A stretch of 64,000 bases of DNA, taken from contig JAXMBA010000008.1 of assembly GCA_046350095.1 (NCBI GenBank), positions 186,001-250,000 of the forward strand, written 5' to 3'. The stretch's first letter is position 1; the number at the start of each line of letters is the position of its first letter. Shown here one piece after another: positions 1 through 8,745 of the stretch. The notes beneath the pieces were generated by a model. That model ran no database searches. It was not told the DNA's origin and worked only from the letters and a program-made list of their open reading frames with translations. Source of the DNA: Urbifossiella sp046350095. GTDB lineage: Bacteria > Planctomycetota > Planctomycetia > Gemmatales > Gemmataceae. A program made the position numbers and the translations under genes.

Positions 1-670
1 GCAGAATCGCCTTCGCCGTATTCACCGGCACGGCGAAACAGATGCCCTGCGCCGGCTGGATGACCGCCGTGTTGATTCCGACCACGCGGCCGCGGCTGTC
101 CACGAGCGGGCCGCCGCTGTTGCCGGGGTTCAGCGCGGCGTCGGTCTGGATGACGTTGTCCACCAGGTGCCCGCTGACACTCCGCAGGGTGCGGCCCAGC
201 GCCGAAATCACGCCCGCAGTCACCGTCGATTCGAAGCCGAGCGGGCTGCCTATGGCCACGGCCAGTTGCCCGACTTTCAGCTTCGCCGAGTCGCCCAGTG
301 TTGCGTGCGGAAACCGGTCACCCTCGACGCGGACCACGGCCAGGTCGGTCCACGGGTCGTTGCCGACGACGCGGCCGCGCAGTTCGGTGCCGTCGTGGAG
401 GCGGACGCGCACGTCGTCGGCGCGGCCGACGACGTGGTGGTTCGTGACGAGAAAGCCGTCCGGTGCGAACAGCACCCCGGAGCCGCTCCCGCCGCGGCCG
501 CGCCGACCGACGCGGAGATTCACCACCGCCGGCCGCAGATTCTCGGCCACGTTCACGACGGCGTTCGAGAAGGCGTCGAGTGCCTCGCCGTCGTCCGGCG
601 GCGAGCCGTTATCGGCCGGGACGGGATCGGTCCCGCCGTTGGTGACGAAGTGCTGCCAGAACCGGCTCAC
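1..670 (-). CDS. HtrA/Do-like trypsin-family serine protease (C-terminus cut by window edge)
   Basis: Read from a GTG at 670 on the minus strand; 223 residues are visible before the window edge. The chymotrypsin-fold triad is complete: His79 in TNHHVV, Asp109 in PWTDLAVV and Ser185 in GNSGGP. The oxyanion region LNPGNSGGPLV and the strand GRVVGINTAV are typical of DegP/HtrA proteases, which degrade or refold misfolded proteins, usually in the envelope. No signal peptide or transmembrane segment is visible at the chosen start, so a cytoplasmic form or a start further upstream is possible. Any PDZ domain would lie beyond the edge. Confidence 0.85.
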   Translation of the reverse strand, partial: MSRFWQHFVTNGGTDPVPADNGSPPDDGEALDAFSNAVVNVAENLRPAVVNLRVGRRGRGGSGSGVLFAPDGFLVTNHHVVGRADDVRVRLHDGTELRGRVVGNDPWTDLAVVRVEGDRFPHATLGDSAKLKVGQLAVAIGSPLGFESTVTAGVISALGRTLRSVSGHLVDNVIQTDAALNPGNSGGPLVDSRGRVVGINTAVIQPAQGICFAVPVNTAKAIL

Positions 671-881
671 GGCCTGCTCCCGGGTTCGCGGTGACCCATC
701 GTAGCTGAGCGGGTCAAGCGGGCGGCGCGAAGCGGGGCAAGGTGTGCGGGTCGTGCGGCCGCGCCGCACCAACTCCATCCGAATCGGTGGTGCGGGCGGC
801 GGGGATTACGAAGGTCGTGTCCGATGAAGGGGACGTTCGGGTTTCGGTGACGCCGACCCGCCCGTGACGGAGGATCGACCG

Positions 882-1349
882 ATGACCCTTGCCCGAAAGT
901 TGCTCGGCCTCGTCGCGGTGATCGGCGGCGCCGCCCCCGCCGCGGCACAGTACCCGCCGCGGCCGGCGCCGCAGGGGCCGACGCGGCTCGTCTTCCCGGC
1001 CCCGCCGTGGATCACGAACGGCCCCCGCGCCGGGGTGCCGAACGGTCCCGGCGTTGTGACGCAGCCGGCCCCGACGGTCGCCGAGCCGCGGCCCGCGCCG
1101 CTGCCTTCGGGGCCCGTGGTGCCGGCCACGCCAGCGATCCTGCCCGCGCCGGCGGCCGTGACGCCCGCGGCCGCGACGACCCCGCGGACCGCGGCGCCCG
1201 CGGCCGCGCGGCCGGACCCGTGGCGGCCCGGCACCGCGACCATTCCGGGCACGGTTCTGCCGCCGGCGTCGAAGTCGCCTGATACTCGGAGCCGGGGCGC
1301 GACCGGCCCGGTCACGCCTGCCAGAAGCGGACCAGCTCGCGCGTCATGA
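882..1349 (+). CDS. Pro/Ala-rich secreted protein of unknown function
   Basis: The ATG at 882 follows a good ribosome site (cggagg about 8 bases upstream) and is preferred to the GTG at 864. The first 22 residues form a signal peptide (MTLARKLLGLVAVIGG followed by small residues ending AAAQ). The remaining ~130 residues are low-complexity Pro, Ala, Thr and Arg without a recognisable domain. It overlaps the convergent glycosyltransferase by 38 bases. It may be a surface or periplasmic linker-type protein, but function cannot be inferred, and compositional bias makes the far C-terminus uncertain. Confidence 0.55.
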   Translation: MTLARKLLGLVAVIGGAAPAAAQYPPRPAPQGPTRLVFPAPPWITNGPRAGVPNGPGVVTQPAPTVAEPRPAPLPSGPVVPATPAILPAPAAVTPAAATTPRTAAPAAARPDPWRPGTATIPGTVLPPASKSPDTRSRGATGPVTPARSGPARAS

Positions 1350-2316
1350 AGTGCCACAGCCCGCGTGCGGCGAGCCAGCTCTTGCGGGCCTTCTCGGTCC
1401 GGCCGCTGGCCAACCGCACAAGCCCCTGCAGGGCCTTCGCCAGGCACTGCACCGGCGCGTCCGCCGTGACGAACAGTTTGTACACGCGCAGGGCCGCTGG
1501 CGTCGCCCCGGCCTTGCGGAAGTAGTGGACGTAGCCGATCGCCACGTTCGGCGCCGCGAAGCCGATGTTCTTCCGGCTCGACACGCGGCCGTAGTGCACC
1601 ACCTCCACGTCGCCGACGTACACCAGCTCGCGCCGCCGGCCGACCTGCGTGGACAGGTCGATGTCCTCGCCGCCGAAGCGGTACTGCTCGTCCCACCGGC
1701 CGCTGTCCTCGAACACCGCCCGCGGCAGGAACACCGCCGCCCCCATCAGCACCTCGACCGGGCGCACGCCCTCGGGGTCGAACGAGTCGCGGCGGTAGTC
1801 GTAGTACGCCCGGCGGAACAGTCCCGTCCAGCGGAGGAGGCTGACGCGGTGGAGCAGGGCCCCGAGCGTCGGCCGGCGGCGGTAGGAGATCTGCGCGCTC
1901 CCGTCGCCGCCGCGGAGCCGCGGGCCGACCATGCCGACGGCCGGGTTCGCCTCCGCGAACTCGAGGAACTTCCGCAGCGTGTCCGGCGGGACGACGGTGT
2001 CGTTGTTCAGGAAAAAGAAGTAGCGCCCCCTCGCCAGGGCCGCGGCCTGGTTGTTGGCCGTCGAGAAGCCGCGGTTCTCGGCGTTCCGCACCAGGGTCAC
2101 GCCGGGGAACTCGGCGGCGACCATGTCCGCGGCGCCGTCGCTGGACGCGTTGTCGACGACCACGACCTCGAACGCCACGCCCTGCGGCTGGTCGTAGAGG
2201 GACTCCAGGCAGCGGCGGAGGAGGTCGCAGCAGTTCCAGTTGGCGATGCACACCGACACGTCCACGACCGCCGTCGGCGGCGGCTCGGTGGGGACGGCGG
2301 GGAGGGCCTGCGGCAT
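1312..2316 (-). CDS. Glycosyltransferase family 2 (rhamnosyltransferase-like)
   Basis: A 334-residue GT-A fold enzyme expected to transfer a sugar from a nucleotide-sugar donor onto a surface polysaccharide. Visible GT2 signatures are the N-terminal strand VSVCIANWN (about residues 20-28), VVVVDNASSDG (51-61), the metal/donor motif FLNNDT (102-107) and the acceptor-side motif GGEDIDL (215-221). There are no membrane segments, so it is soluble or peripheral on the cytoplasmic face. Length and motif order match the WbbL-like rhamnosyltransferase branch, but donor and acceptor cannot be read from sequence. The gene stands alone on the minus strand. Confidence 0.88.
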   Translation of the reverse strand: MPQALPAVPTEPPPTAVVDVSVCIANWNCCDLLRRCLESLYDQPQGVAFEVVVVDNASSDGAADMVAAEFPGVTLVRNAENRGFSTANNQAAALARGRYFFFLNNDTVVPPDTLRKFLEFAEANPAVGMVGPRLRGGDGSAQISYRRRPTLGALLHRVSLLRWTGLFRRAYYDYRRDSFDPEGVRPVEVLMGAAVFLPRAVFEDSGRWDEQYRFGGEDIDLSTQVGRRRELVYVGDVEVVHYGRVSSRKNIGFAAPNVAIGYVHYFRKAGATPAALRVYKLFVTADAPVQCLAKALQGLVRLASGRTEKARKSWLAARGLWHFMTRELVRFWQA

Positions 2317-2486
2317 GTAGCGCGTCCTGCGGGTGCCGGGCTGCGGGCCGTGGGCGACGGCCGCGGCGGGTTTCTACCCTCCGGCGGACGTGGGTGTCAA
2401 CGTGAACCGCGGGGCGGGTTACCCGTTGCCAACACCCGCGGGAGAGGTACGCTGACCCGGCCCCATCCCCTCCCCCGGAGCCGCAC

Positions 2487-3239
2487 ATGAGAGCCGCACT
2501 ACTGGCCGTCCCGCTCGCCGCCGCGTTCCTGCCGGTCGGAATCGCCGCCGACGCCCCCAAGGTGCCGGCCGGATTCGTCGCCCTGTTCAACGGCAAGGAC
2601 CTGACCGGCTGGAAGGGGCACACCACGATGGCCGAGCGGGCCAAGCTCGCCCCCGCGAAGCTCGCCGAGCTCCAGGCCACGCGGTCGAAGACGGCCGCCG
2701 AGCACTGGAAGGTCGTGGACGGCGCGATCCACTGCGACGGGAAGGGGGGCGTCAGCCTCGTCACCGAGAAGGACTACGCCAACTTCGAGCTCCTGCTCGA
2801 CTGGAAGATCGAGGCCAAGGGCGACAGCGGCCTCTACCTCCGGGGCCAGCCGCAGGTACAGATTTGGGACTCGGACCTGTCCTCGGGCGCCAGCGGCGTG
2901 GACAAGCACACCGGCTCCGGCGGGCTGTGGAACACGCCGTACCCGGCCGGCACCGACACGAAGGACGCCGCGGCGACGCTCAAGGCCGGGCAGAAGGTCG
3001 GCAAGATTCCGCTGAAGAAGGCCGACCGGCCGGTCGGCGAGTGGAACACGTTCCACATCACCATGGTCGGCGACAAGGTGACGGTGAAGCTGAACAACGA
3101 GCTGGTGGTGGACCGCGCCGCGCTGCCGAACTACTGGGACAAGGGGAAGGCGCTGCCGGCCGCGGGGCCGGTGGAACTCCAGTTTCACGGCGACCCGCTC
3201 TGGTTCAAGAACATCTACATCAAGGAACTGCCGAACTGA
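2487..3239 (+). CDS. DUF1080 (3-keto-disaccharide hydrolase-like) secreted protein
   Basis: 250 residues with a signal peptide (hydrophobic residues 3-20 ending GIAAD). It carries the PF06439 hallmark FVALFNGKDLTGWKG near residues 31-45, followed by the concanavalin-like beta sandwich (YANFELLLDWKIEAKGDSGLYLRG; YIKELP at the end). Members of this family are lectin/glucanase-fold proteins, and some cleave 3-keto-glycosides; they are strongly expanded in planctomycetes. Two further copies lie at 41677-42312 and 49935-50642. The substrate is unknown. Confidence 0.88.
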   Translation: MRAALLAVPLAAAFLPVGIAADAPKVPAGFVALFNGKDLTGWKGHTTMAERAKLAPAKLAELQATRSKTAAEHWKVVDGAIHCDGKGGVSLVTEKDYANFELLLDWKIEAKGDSGLYLRGQPQVQIWDSDLSSGASGVDKHTGSGGLWNTPYPAGTDTKDAAATLKAGQKVGKIPLKKADRPVGEWNTFHITMVGDKVTVKLNNELVVDRAALPNYWDKGKALPAAGPVELQFHGDPLWFKNIYIKELPN

Positions 3240-3249
3240 CCCGCGGCCG

Positions 3250-4350
3250 TCACACGTTGAACCGGAAGTGCAGCACGTCCCCGTCTTGGACGGGGTACTC
3301 CTTCCCCTCCAGGCGGAAGCGGCCGGCCTTCTTCGCGCCAGCCTCTCCGCCCAACTCCACGAAGTCCGAGTAGCCGACCGTCTCGGCGCGGATGAAGCCG
3401 CGCTCGAAGTCGGTGTGGATGACCCCGGCCGCCTGCGGGGCGAGCGTCCCGGACGGGATCGTCCACGCCCGTGCTTCCTTCGGGCCGACGGTGAAGAACG
3501 TCACCAACCCGAGCAGCCCGTAACCCGCATTGATGACGCGGGCCAGGCCCGTTTCCGTCAGGCCGATCGCGGCCAGGAAGTCGGCCTTCTCCTCCTCGGG
3601 CAGCATCGAGATTTCGGACTCGATCTTCGCCGACACCACGACGCACGGGGCGCCGCGCTCCTTGGCCATCGCCTCGGCCTTCGCAGACAGGGCGTTCCCG
3701 GTCGCGGCCGACGCCTCGTCCACGTTGCACACGAACATCACCGGCTTGGTCGTGAGCAGCTGCATGTTCGCCAGTTGCTTCCGCTCGACCTCGTCGCGGG
3801 TGGCCGTCGCCCGCGCCGGCTTCCCGTCGGAGACGACCTTCAGGACGCGCTCCATGAGGCCGATCACCTCCTGGGCGTCGCGGTCGCCGGCCTTCGCCTT
3901 CTTCTGCGTCGCGGGGACGCGCTTCTCCAGACTCTCCAGGTCGGCGAGGATGAGTTCGAGCTCGACCACCTCGGCGTCGCGGAGCGGGTCGACGCTCCCC
4001 TCGACGTGCGTGATCTCGTCGTCGGCGAAGCAGCGGAGGACGTAGAGGATCGTATCCACCTCCCGGATGTGCGACAGGAACTGGTTACCACGACCCTCGC
4101 CCTTGCTGGCCCCGCGGACGAGGCCGGCGATGTCCACGAACTCCAGCTGCGTGGGGATGAGCTTCGCCGAGCCGGCGATCTTGGCGAGCGTGTCGAGCCG
4201 CGGGTCGGGCACCTCGACGCGGCCGACGTTCGGCTCGATGGTGCAGAACGGGTAGTTGGCCGCCTGCGCCTGCATGGTCGAGAGGAGGGCGTTGAACAGG
4301 GTCGATTTGCCGACGTTGGGGAGGCCGACGATGCCGCAGCGGAAGCCCAT
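3250..4350 (-). CDS. ychF: Redox-regulated ribosome-associated ATPase YchF (OLA1/Obg family)
   Basis: 366 residues, the normal YchF length. The G1 loop GLPNVGKST is at residues 9-17, the G3 region DIAGLVRGASKGEGRGNQFL follows, and the usual NKxD specificity motif is replaced by NVDE, the YchF signature associated with ATP rather than GTP preference. A C-terminal TGS domain ends with DGDVLHFRFNV, as in the family. YchF binds ribosomes and is linked to the oxidative stress response. It is convergent with the DUF1080 gene (10-base gap) and follows the oxidoreductase gene on the same strand. Confidence 0.97.
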   Translation of the reverse strand: MGFRCGIVGLPNVGKSTLFNALLSTMQAQAANYPFCTIEPNVGRVEVPDPRLDTLAKIAGSAKLIPTQLEFVDIAGLVRGASKGEGRGNQFLSHIREVDTILYVLRCFADDEITHVEGSVDPLRDAEVVELELILADLESLEKRVPATQKKAKAGDRDAQEVIGLMERVLKVVSDGKPARATATRDEVERKQLANMQLLTTKPVMFVCNVDEASAATGNALSAKAEAMAKERGAPCVVVSAKIESEISMLPEEEKADFLAAIGLTETGLARVINAGYGLLGLVTFFTVGPKEARAWTIPSGTLAPQAAGVIHTDFERGFIRAETVGYSDFVELGGEAGAKKAGRFRLEGKEYPVQDGDVLHFRFNV

Positions 4351-4407
4351 GCCGAGTGTCTCCGGGAATACCGAAACAGGCTGGATACGGCCTCGAGCCG
4401 CGGGAGG

Positions 4408-5427
4408 CTAGAGCGCGACGACGACCTTGCCCACGTGCCCCCCGGCCGCGAGGTGGTCGAATGCCGCCCGGGTGTCCTCGAACGGGAATACGCGGTCGAT
4501 CACCGGGCGAATCCTGTGGGAGTGCAACACGCCGTCCAATGATTCGAGGTGCTCCCTGGAGCCGACGAAGATGCCGTGGACGGTCACCCCTTTCATCACC
4601 GCAAGGATGGGGTTGAATGCCCCCGGTCCGGACAGCACGCCGATCAAGGCGATGTCGCCGCCGTATCGCACCGCCCGCAGTGACTTCTCCATCGTCCCTG
4701 CCCCGCCCACTTCCACGACGAGATCGACCCCGACTTTGCCGGTTTGCTCCCGGGCCCACCGGTCCCAGTCCGGCGTGTCGGCGGTGACGCACACGGCGTC
4801 GGCGCCGAGCTCGATAGCCCGCTTTGCCTTTTCAGCACTCCGAGTCGTCAGCAGCACCCGGGCACCGAACGCTTTCGCCAACTGGAGTGCGAAGACGGAC
4901 ACGCCGCCCGTCCCCTGGACTAGTACGGTGCAATCCGCCGCTAGTCCTCGCTTGCCCTGCCGGGCAGCGAGAATCGCGTGCCATGCCGTGACGCCCGCGC
5001 ACGGCAGCGTTGCAGCCTCCTCGTCTGACAGATACTCGGGAGTGGCGACGAGCCCGCCCTCTTCAAACACGACGAGTTCGGCCAGCACTCCGTCGAGATC
5101 CGCTCCCAGCGCCGACCGTGCTGCCCGCTCCGTGAGTTGCCCGTCCGCCCACTCCTGGAAGAAGCACCCGGTCACGCGGTCGCCCGGCTTCCAAACTTGA
5201 ACGCCTTCGCCGGCCGCCAACACCTCCCCCGCCGCGTCGGAGCCCAGCACGCGCGGCAGCGGCAGTTTCGAGTTGTACTCGCCGCGGGCCACGAGCAGGT
5301 CGCGGTAGTTCAGCGACGCCGCTCGGACGCGGACCAGCACTTGACCCGGGCCGGGCACGGGGTCCAACCGGTCCTCGTGCGTCAGGTGGTCGAAGCCGAA
5401 GCCGCCGCGGACCACGAACGCTCGCAT
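4408..5427 (-). CDS. MDR-superfamily NAD(P)-dependent alcohol dehydrogenase/quinone oxidoreductase
   Basis: 339 residues from the ATG at 5427; the open frame runs further upstream but only this start matches the family N-terminus (MRAFVVRGGFGFDHL). The GroES-like domain contains SLNYRDLLVARGEY and GSDAAGEVLAAGEGV; the Rossmann domain contains VQGTGGVSVFALQLAKAFGARV. The catalytic and structural zinc Cys/His sets of classical ADHs are not evident, which favours a zinc-independent quinone-reductase-like enzyme. It lies 57 bases upstream of ychF on the same strand. Substrate unknown. Confidence 0.9.
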   Translation of the reverse strand: MRAFVVRGGFGFDHLTHEDRLDPVPGPGQVLVRVRAASLNYRDLLVARGEYNSKLPLPRVLGSDAAGEVLAAGEGVQVWKPGDRVTGCFFQEWADGQLTERAARSALGADLDGVLAELVVFEEGGLVATPEYLSDEEAATLPCAGVTAWHAILAARQGKRGLAADCTVLVQGTGGVSVFALQLAKAFGARVLLTTRSAEKAKRAIELGADAVCVTADTPDWDRWAREQTGKVGVDLVVEVGGAGTMEKSLRAVRYGGDIALIGVLSGPGAFNPILAVMKGVTVHGIFVGSREHLESLDGVLHSHRIRPVIDRVFPFEDTRAAFDHLAAGGHVGKVVVAL

Positions 5428-5532
5428 CGCCGTCCCCCGGTAGTGAAATCGGTTGGGGTCGCCCGTCGTCGTTATGGTACACTGAGCCCTGGACGCACTT
5501 GCCGCCCCATCCCACGTCACCGGCTCCGCCTC

Positions 5533-8500
5533 ATGAGTTCGGCCGAACTGCTCCACCTCGACGAACACCTGGCGCGGATGCTCGCCGCCTACGACCAGGG
5601 GATCGGCGCGGCCGACGGCAAAGCCGCCACCCTCGCCCTTCAGCCGGGCAACGAGGGATCGCTCAGCGAGCTCCTCCCCGACGTCTGCACCCAGCCGCCG
5701 CCGCTGCCGAACGGGCCGCACCGAATCGGGCGGTACGAGCTGCGCCGGCAACTCGGGAAGGGCGGCTGCGGCCTCGTTTTCCTCGCCTACGACCCGAAAC
5801 TGAAACGCGAGGTGGCGCTGAAGATCCCGCGGCCCGAGATGCTCCTCAATGCCGACGCCCGTCGCCGGCTGGCGCGCGAGGCGCGGGCCGCGGCCGAATT
5901 CGACCACCCCAACCTCGTCCCCGTCTACGAGTCCGGCGAGATCGGGCCGCTGTCGTTCGTTGCCACCGCATTCTGCCCCGGCAGGACGCTCGCCGAGTGG
6001 CTCGACCGACAGGCGTTTCCGGTGCCGACGCGGCAGGCCGCCCGGCTGGTGGCCACCATCGCCGACGCCGTTCAGCACGCCCACGACCGCGGCGTCCTGC
6101 ACCGGGACCTCAAGCCGAACAACATCCTGCTGATGGAGTCGAAGGGGCTCCCGGCCGACCAGGGGCCGCCGCCCGGGTCGGTGAACCTCCGCGGCGAGAA
6201 CTACGTGCCGCGGGTCCTCGACTTCGGCCTCGCCAAACTGGCCGCCCCCGCCGCCGGCGAGACGGCCACGCGCCAGGTGCTCGGCACGCCGCGCTACATG
6301 GCCCCGGAGCAGGCCCAGGCCCGGCACGAGGACGTGGACGTTCGCGCCGACGTGTACGCCCTCGGCGTCATCCTGTACGAACTGCTCGCCGGCCGGCCGC
6401 CGTTCGACGGGGCGAGCGACGTGGAGATCCTCCGCCAGGCCATCGACGGTCGGCTCGTCCCGCCGCGGGAACTGCGGGCCGAAATCCCGCGCGACCTGGA
6501 GGCGATCTGCCTGAAGGCCATGAGCCGCGCCCCGGCGAAGCGGTACCGCACGGCGATCGACCTGGCCGACGACCTGCGGCGGTTCCTCGACGGCCTGCCG
6601 ACGCTGGCCCGGCCGCTGAAGTGGACCGGCCGCGCCGCCCGGTGGCTCCGCCGCAACGACCAGGCGGTGGCGCTGGCGGTCGTGGTGCTGGTCGCGTTGG
6701 TGTTCAGCAGCCTCGGCGTGTGGCACGCCCGCGAGACGGTGCAGTTGCGGACCGACCGCGACAACACGCTGGCCGTGCGGGCGCGGGCCGACCGCGAGCG
6801 CGAGTACGCCCGCCACGTCCGCAACGCGTTCCTGGCCTGGCGCGCCGGCGACGGACTTCAGATGGCCGAGTCGCTGGCCGGCGCGCGGACGGCCGCGTCG
6901 CTGAACAACGACAACCCCGGGTTCGCCCTCGGCTACCTCGGGCAACTCGGCCGCGTCGAGCGCCTCTCGGCCACGGGCCCGCCCGGGGCGCGGACGCTCG
7001 CACTCAACTCCGACGGAACCCGCGCCGCGACGGGCCACGCCGACGGCACCGTCGTCCTCTGGGACCGCGCGGCCGGCACTTTACTGGGCACGGTCGCTGC
7101 CCACACGAGCGGCGTGCGGCAGGTCGCCTTCTTGAACGGCGGGGCGAAGTTGCTGTCCGCCGGGAGCGACGGAGTACTACGCGTCTGGAATGTGGGCGCG
7201 AACGGCGGCCTTGTGGCGGTGGCGCCACCACCGGCGATCCCCGGCCCTGTCACGGCATTCGCGGTGGCCGCGGACGGCCGCCACGTTCTGGTCGGCACGG
7301 GACTCGGCGTCGTCGTGCTGTGGAACGCGGCCGATCGCCGCGCCGAGCGAACCTGGGAGGCCGGTGAGCCGGTCGCAGCCGTCGCGCTTTCGCCCGACGC
7401 CCGGTCCGCTTTCACCCTCGGCACCTCGGTAAGGGTGTGGGACGCCGACACCGGCCGTGCCGTCGGGGAGGTTCGCGGCGTGGACGGTGCCGGGTGGTGC
7501 GGCGTGCTGCCGGACGGGGCCGGATGGGTACTGGCGACCGCCGGTCGTGGCGACGGGAACGTTCGCCTCTTCGACCGCGACGGCCGGGAAATCCGAACAC
7601 TCCAGGGGCCGGCCGGCGGCGCGACCGCCGCCTGCGTCAGCCCCGACGGCTCGCTCGTTGCCTGCGGGGGGGCCGACGGCGGCGTGCGGGTGCTCGACGC
7701 TGCGAGCGGCGCGACTCGTGCCTTGCTCCGCGGGCACGACGCGGCCGTCCGTGGGGGCGGCTTCGGGCCCGACGGTCGCTCCCTCGTCACCGTCGCCGAG
7801 GACGGCGTGTTGAAGATTTGGGACTTGACCGCCGACCCGGAAGGGACGACGGCCCGCGAACTCCCCGGAACGGTGACCGCCGTCGCCGCCCACCCGGACG
7901 GCCGCGGCTACGCCGTCGCCTACGCCGACGGTTCGGTCGAGGTCGGCCTCCAGCGCGGGGCGACGCCGAGGCGCGTGCCGCCCGGCGGGCGCGGGCCGAT
8001 CGTGGCCATCCGCTGTCCGGGGGACGGTCCGCCCGTAGGGGTCGAACTTGCCGGCCGGGCCGCGGTCGTGTGGACGTTCGGGGCGACGCCCACAGCGGTG
8101 CTGCGCGTCGAGATGCCCACCGGCGGCGTCTCCGCGGCGACGCTCTCGGCCACCGGCGCACGGCTGGCGGTCGGCGGCGAGCGGGGCCGGATCGTGGTGC
8201 GTGGTGTGGCCGACGGCGCTCCTGTGATGTCTGTGGACACCGCGACCGGAACGCCGGTGCGACACCTGACGCTGTCCGAGGACGGTGAGCGGGTGGCGGC
8301 GCCGACCACGGGCAACCACGTCGGGGTGTGGGCCGCCGGGTCGGAGCAGGCGATCGCGGAGGTGGCCGGGCACGGCGACGGGCTGTGGCTCCTCCGCTTC
8401 TTCCCGGCCGGAGACCGGCTCGTGACCGCCGGCCGCGGCAGCTCGCTTCGCGTCTGGTCGGTCACCCCGGCCCGCGAGGAAGTGACGCTGTTGGGGCACG

Positions 8501-8736
8501 TCGGTCGGGTGACGGCCGTGGCGGTGTCGCCGGACGGGCGGACGCTCGTCAGCGGCGGCGCGACCGGCGAGGTGAAGCTTTGGGACGTTCGGACCGGGGT
8601 TGAACTGGTCGGCCTCCGCCGCCACACCGGCCCGGTGACGGCGGCCGAGTTCGACGCCGGAGGCGGACTGCTACTCACCGCCGCGGCAGCCACCGGCGGC
8701 CGCGGCGAAATCGCCTACTGGGACGGCCCCCAGTGA
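5533..8736 (+). CDS. Transmembrane Ser/Thr protein kinase with C-terminal WD40 repeats
   Basis: 1,067 residues from the ATG at 5533. An N-terminal Hanks kinase domain (about 65-355) has the glycine loop IGRYELRRQLGKGGCG, VALKI lysine, the catalytic HRDLKPNN near residue 190, DFGLAK near 230 and APEQ near 257, so it should be active. One transmembrane helix (about 380-400, VALAVVVLVALVFSSLGVW) separates it from a long region (about 490-1067) of WD40 blades with recurring DG.V..WD units and endings such as VKLWD. The kinase would face the cytoplasm and the propeller the periplasmic/paryphoplasmic side. This fusion is common in planctomycetes; ligand and substrate are unknown. Confidence 0.93.
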   Translation: MSSAELLHLDEHLARMLAAYDQGIGAADGKAATLALQPGNEGSLSELLPDVCTQPPPLPNGPHRIGRYELRRQLGKGGCGLVFLAYDPKLKREVALKIPRPEMLLNADARRRLAREARAAAEFDHPNLVPVYESGEIGPLSFVATAFCPGRTLAEWLDRQAFPVPTRQAARLVATIADAVQHAHDRGVLHRDLKPNNILLMESKGLPADQGPPPGSVNLRGENYVPRVLDFGLAKLAAPAAGETATRQVLGTPRYMAPEQAQARHEDVDVRADVYALGVILYELLAGRPPFDGASDVEILRQAIDGRLVPPRELRAEIPRDLEAICLKAMSRAPAKRYRTAIDLADDLRRFLDGLPTLARPLKWTGRAARWLRRNDQAVALAVVVLVALVFSSLGVWHARETVQLRTDRDNTLAVRARADREREYARHVRNAFLAWRAGDGLQMAESLAGARTAASLNNDNPGFALGYLGQLGRVERLSATGPPGARTLALNSDGTRAATGHADGTVVLWDRAAGTLLGTVAAHTSGVRQVAFLNGGAKLLSAGSDGVLRVWNVGANGGLVAVAPPPAIPGPVTAFAVAADGRHVLVGTGLGVVVLWNAADRRAERTWEAGEPVAAVALSPDARSAFTLGTSVRVWDADTGRAVGEVRGVDGAGWCGVLPDGAGWVLATAGRGDGNVRLFDRDGREIRTLQGPAGGATAACVSPDGSLVACGGADGGVRVLDAASGATRALLRGHDAAVRGGGFGPDGRSLVTVAEDGVLKIWDLTADPEGTTARELPGTVTAVAAHPDGRGYAVAYADGSVEVGLQRGATPRRVPPGGRGPIVAIRCPGDGPPVGVELAGRAAVVWTFGATPTAVLRVEMPTGGVSAATLSATGARLAVGGERGRIVVRGVADGAPVMSVDTATGTPVRHLTLSEDGERVAAPTTGNHVGVWAAGSEQAIAEVAGHGDGLWLLRFFPAGDRLVTAGRGSSLRVWSVTPAREEVTLLGHVGRVTAVAVSPDGRTLVSGGATGEVKLWDVRTGVELVGLRRHTGPVTAAEFDAGGGLLLTAAAATGGRGEIAYWDGPQ

Positions 8737-8745
8737 GGGCGCCTC

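Noticed and set aside
806..2764. Long minus-strand open frame of 652 codons
   Set aside because: Low-complexity Arg/Pro/Ala sequence that is a shadow of the glycosyltransferase and its neighbours; a by-product of high GC.
5499..7367. Second long plus-strand frame within the kinase gene
   Set aside because: Arg/Pro-rich overlapping frame with no motif; the kinase frame carries all conserved residues.
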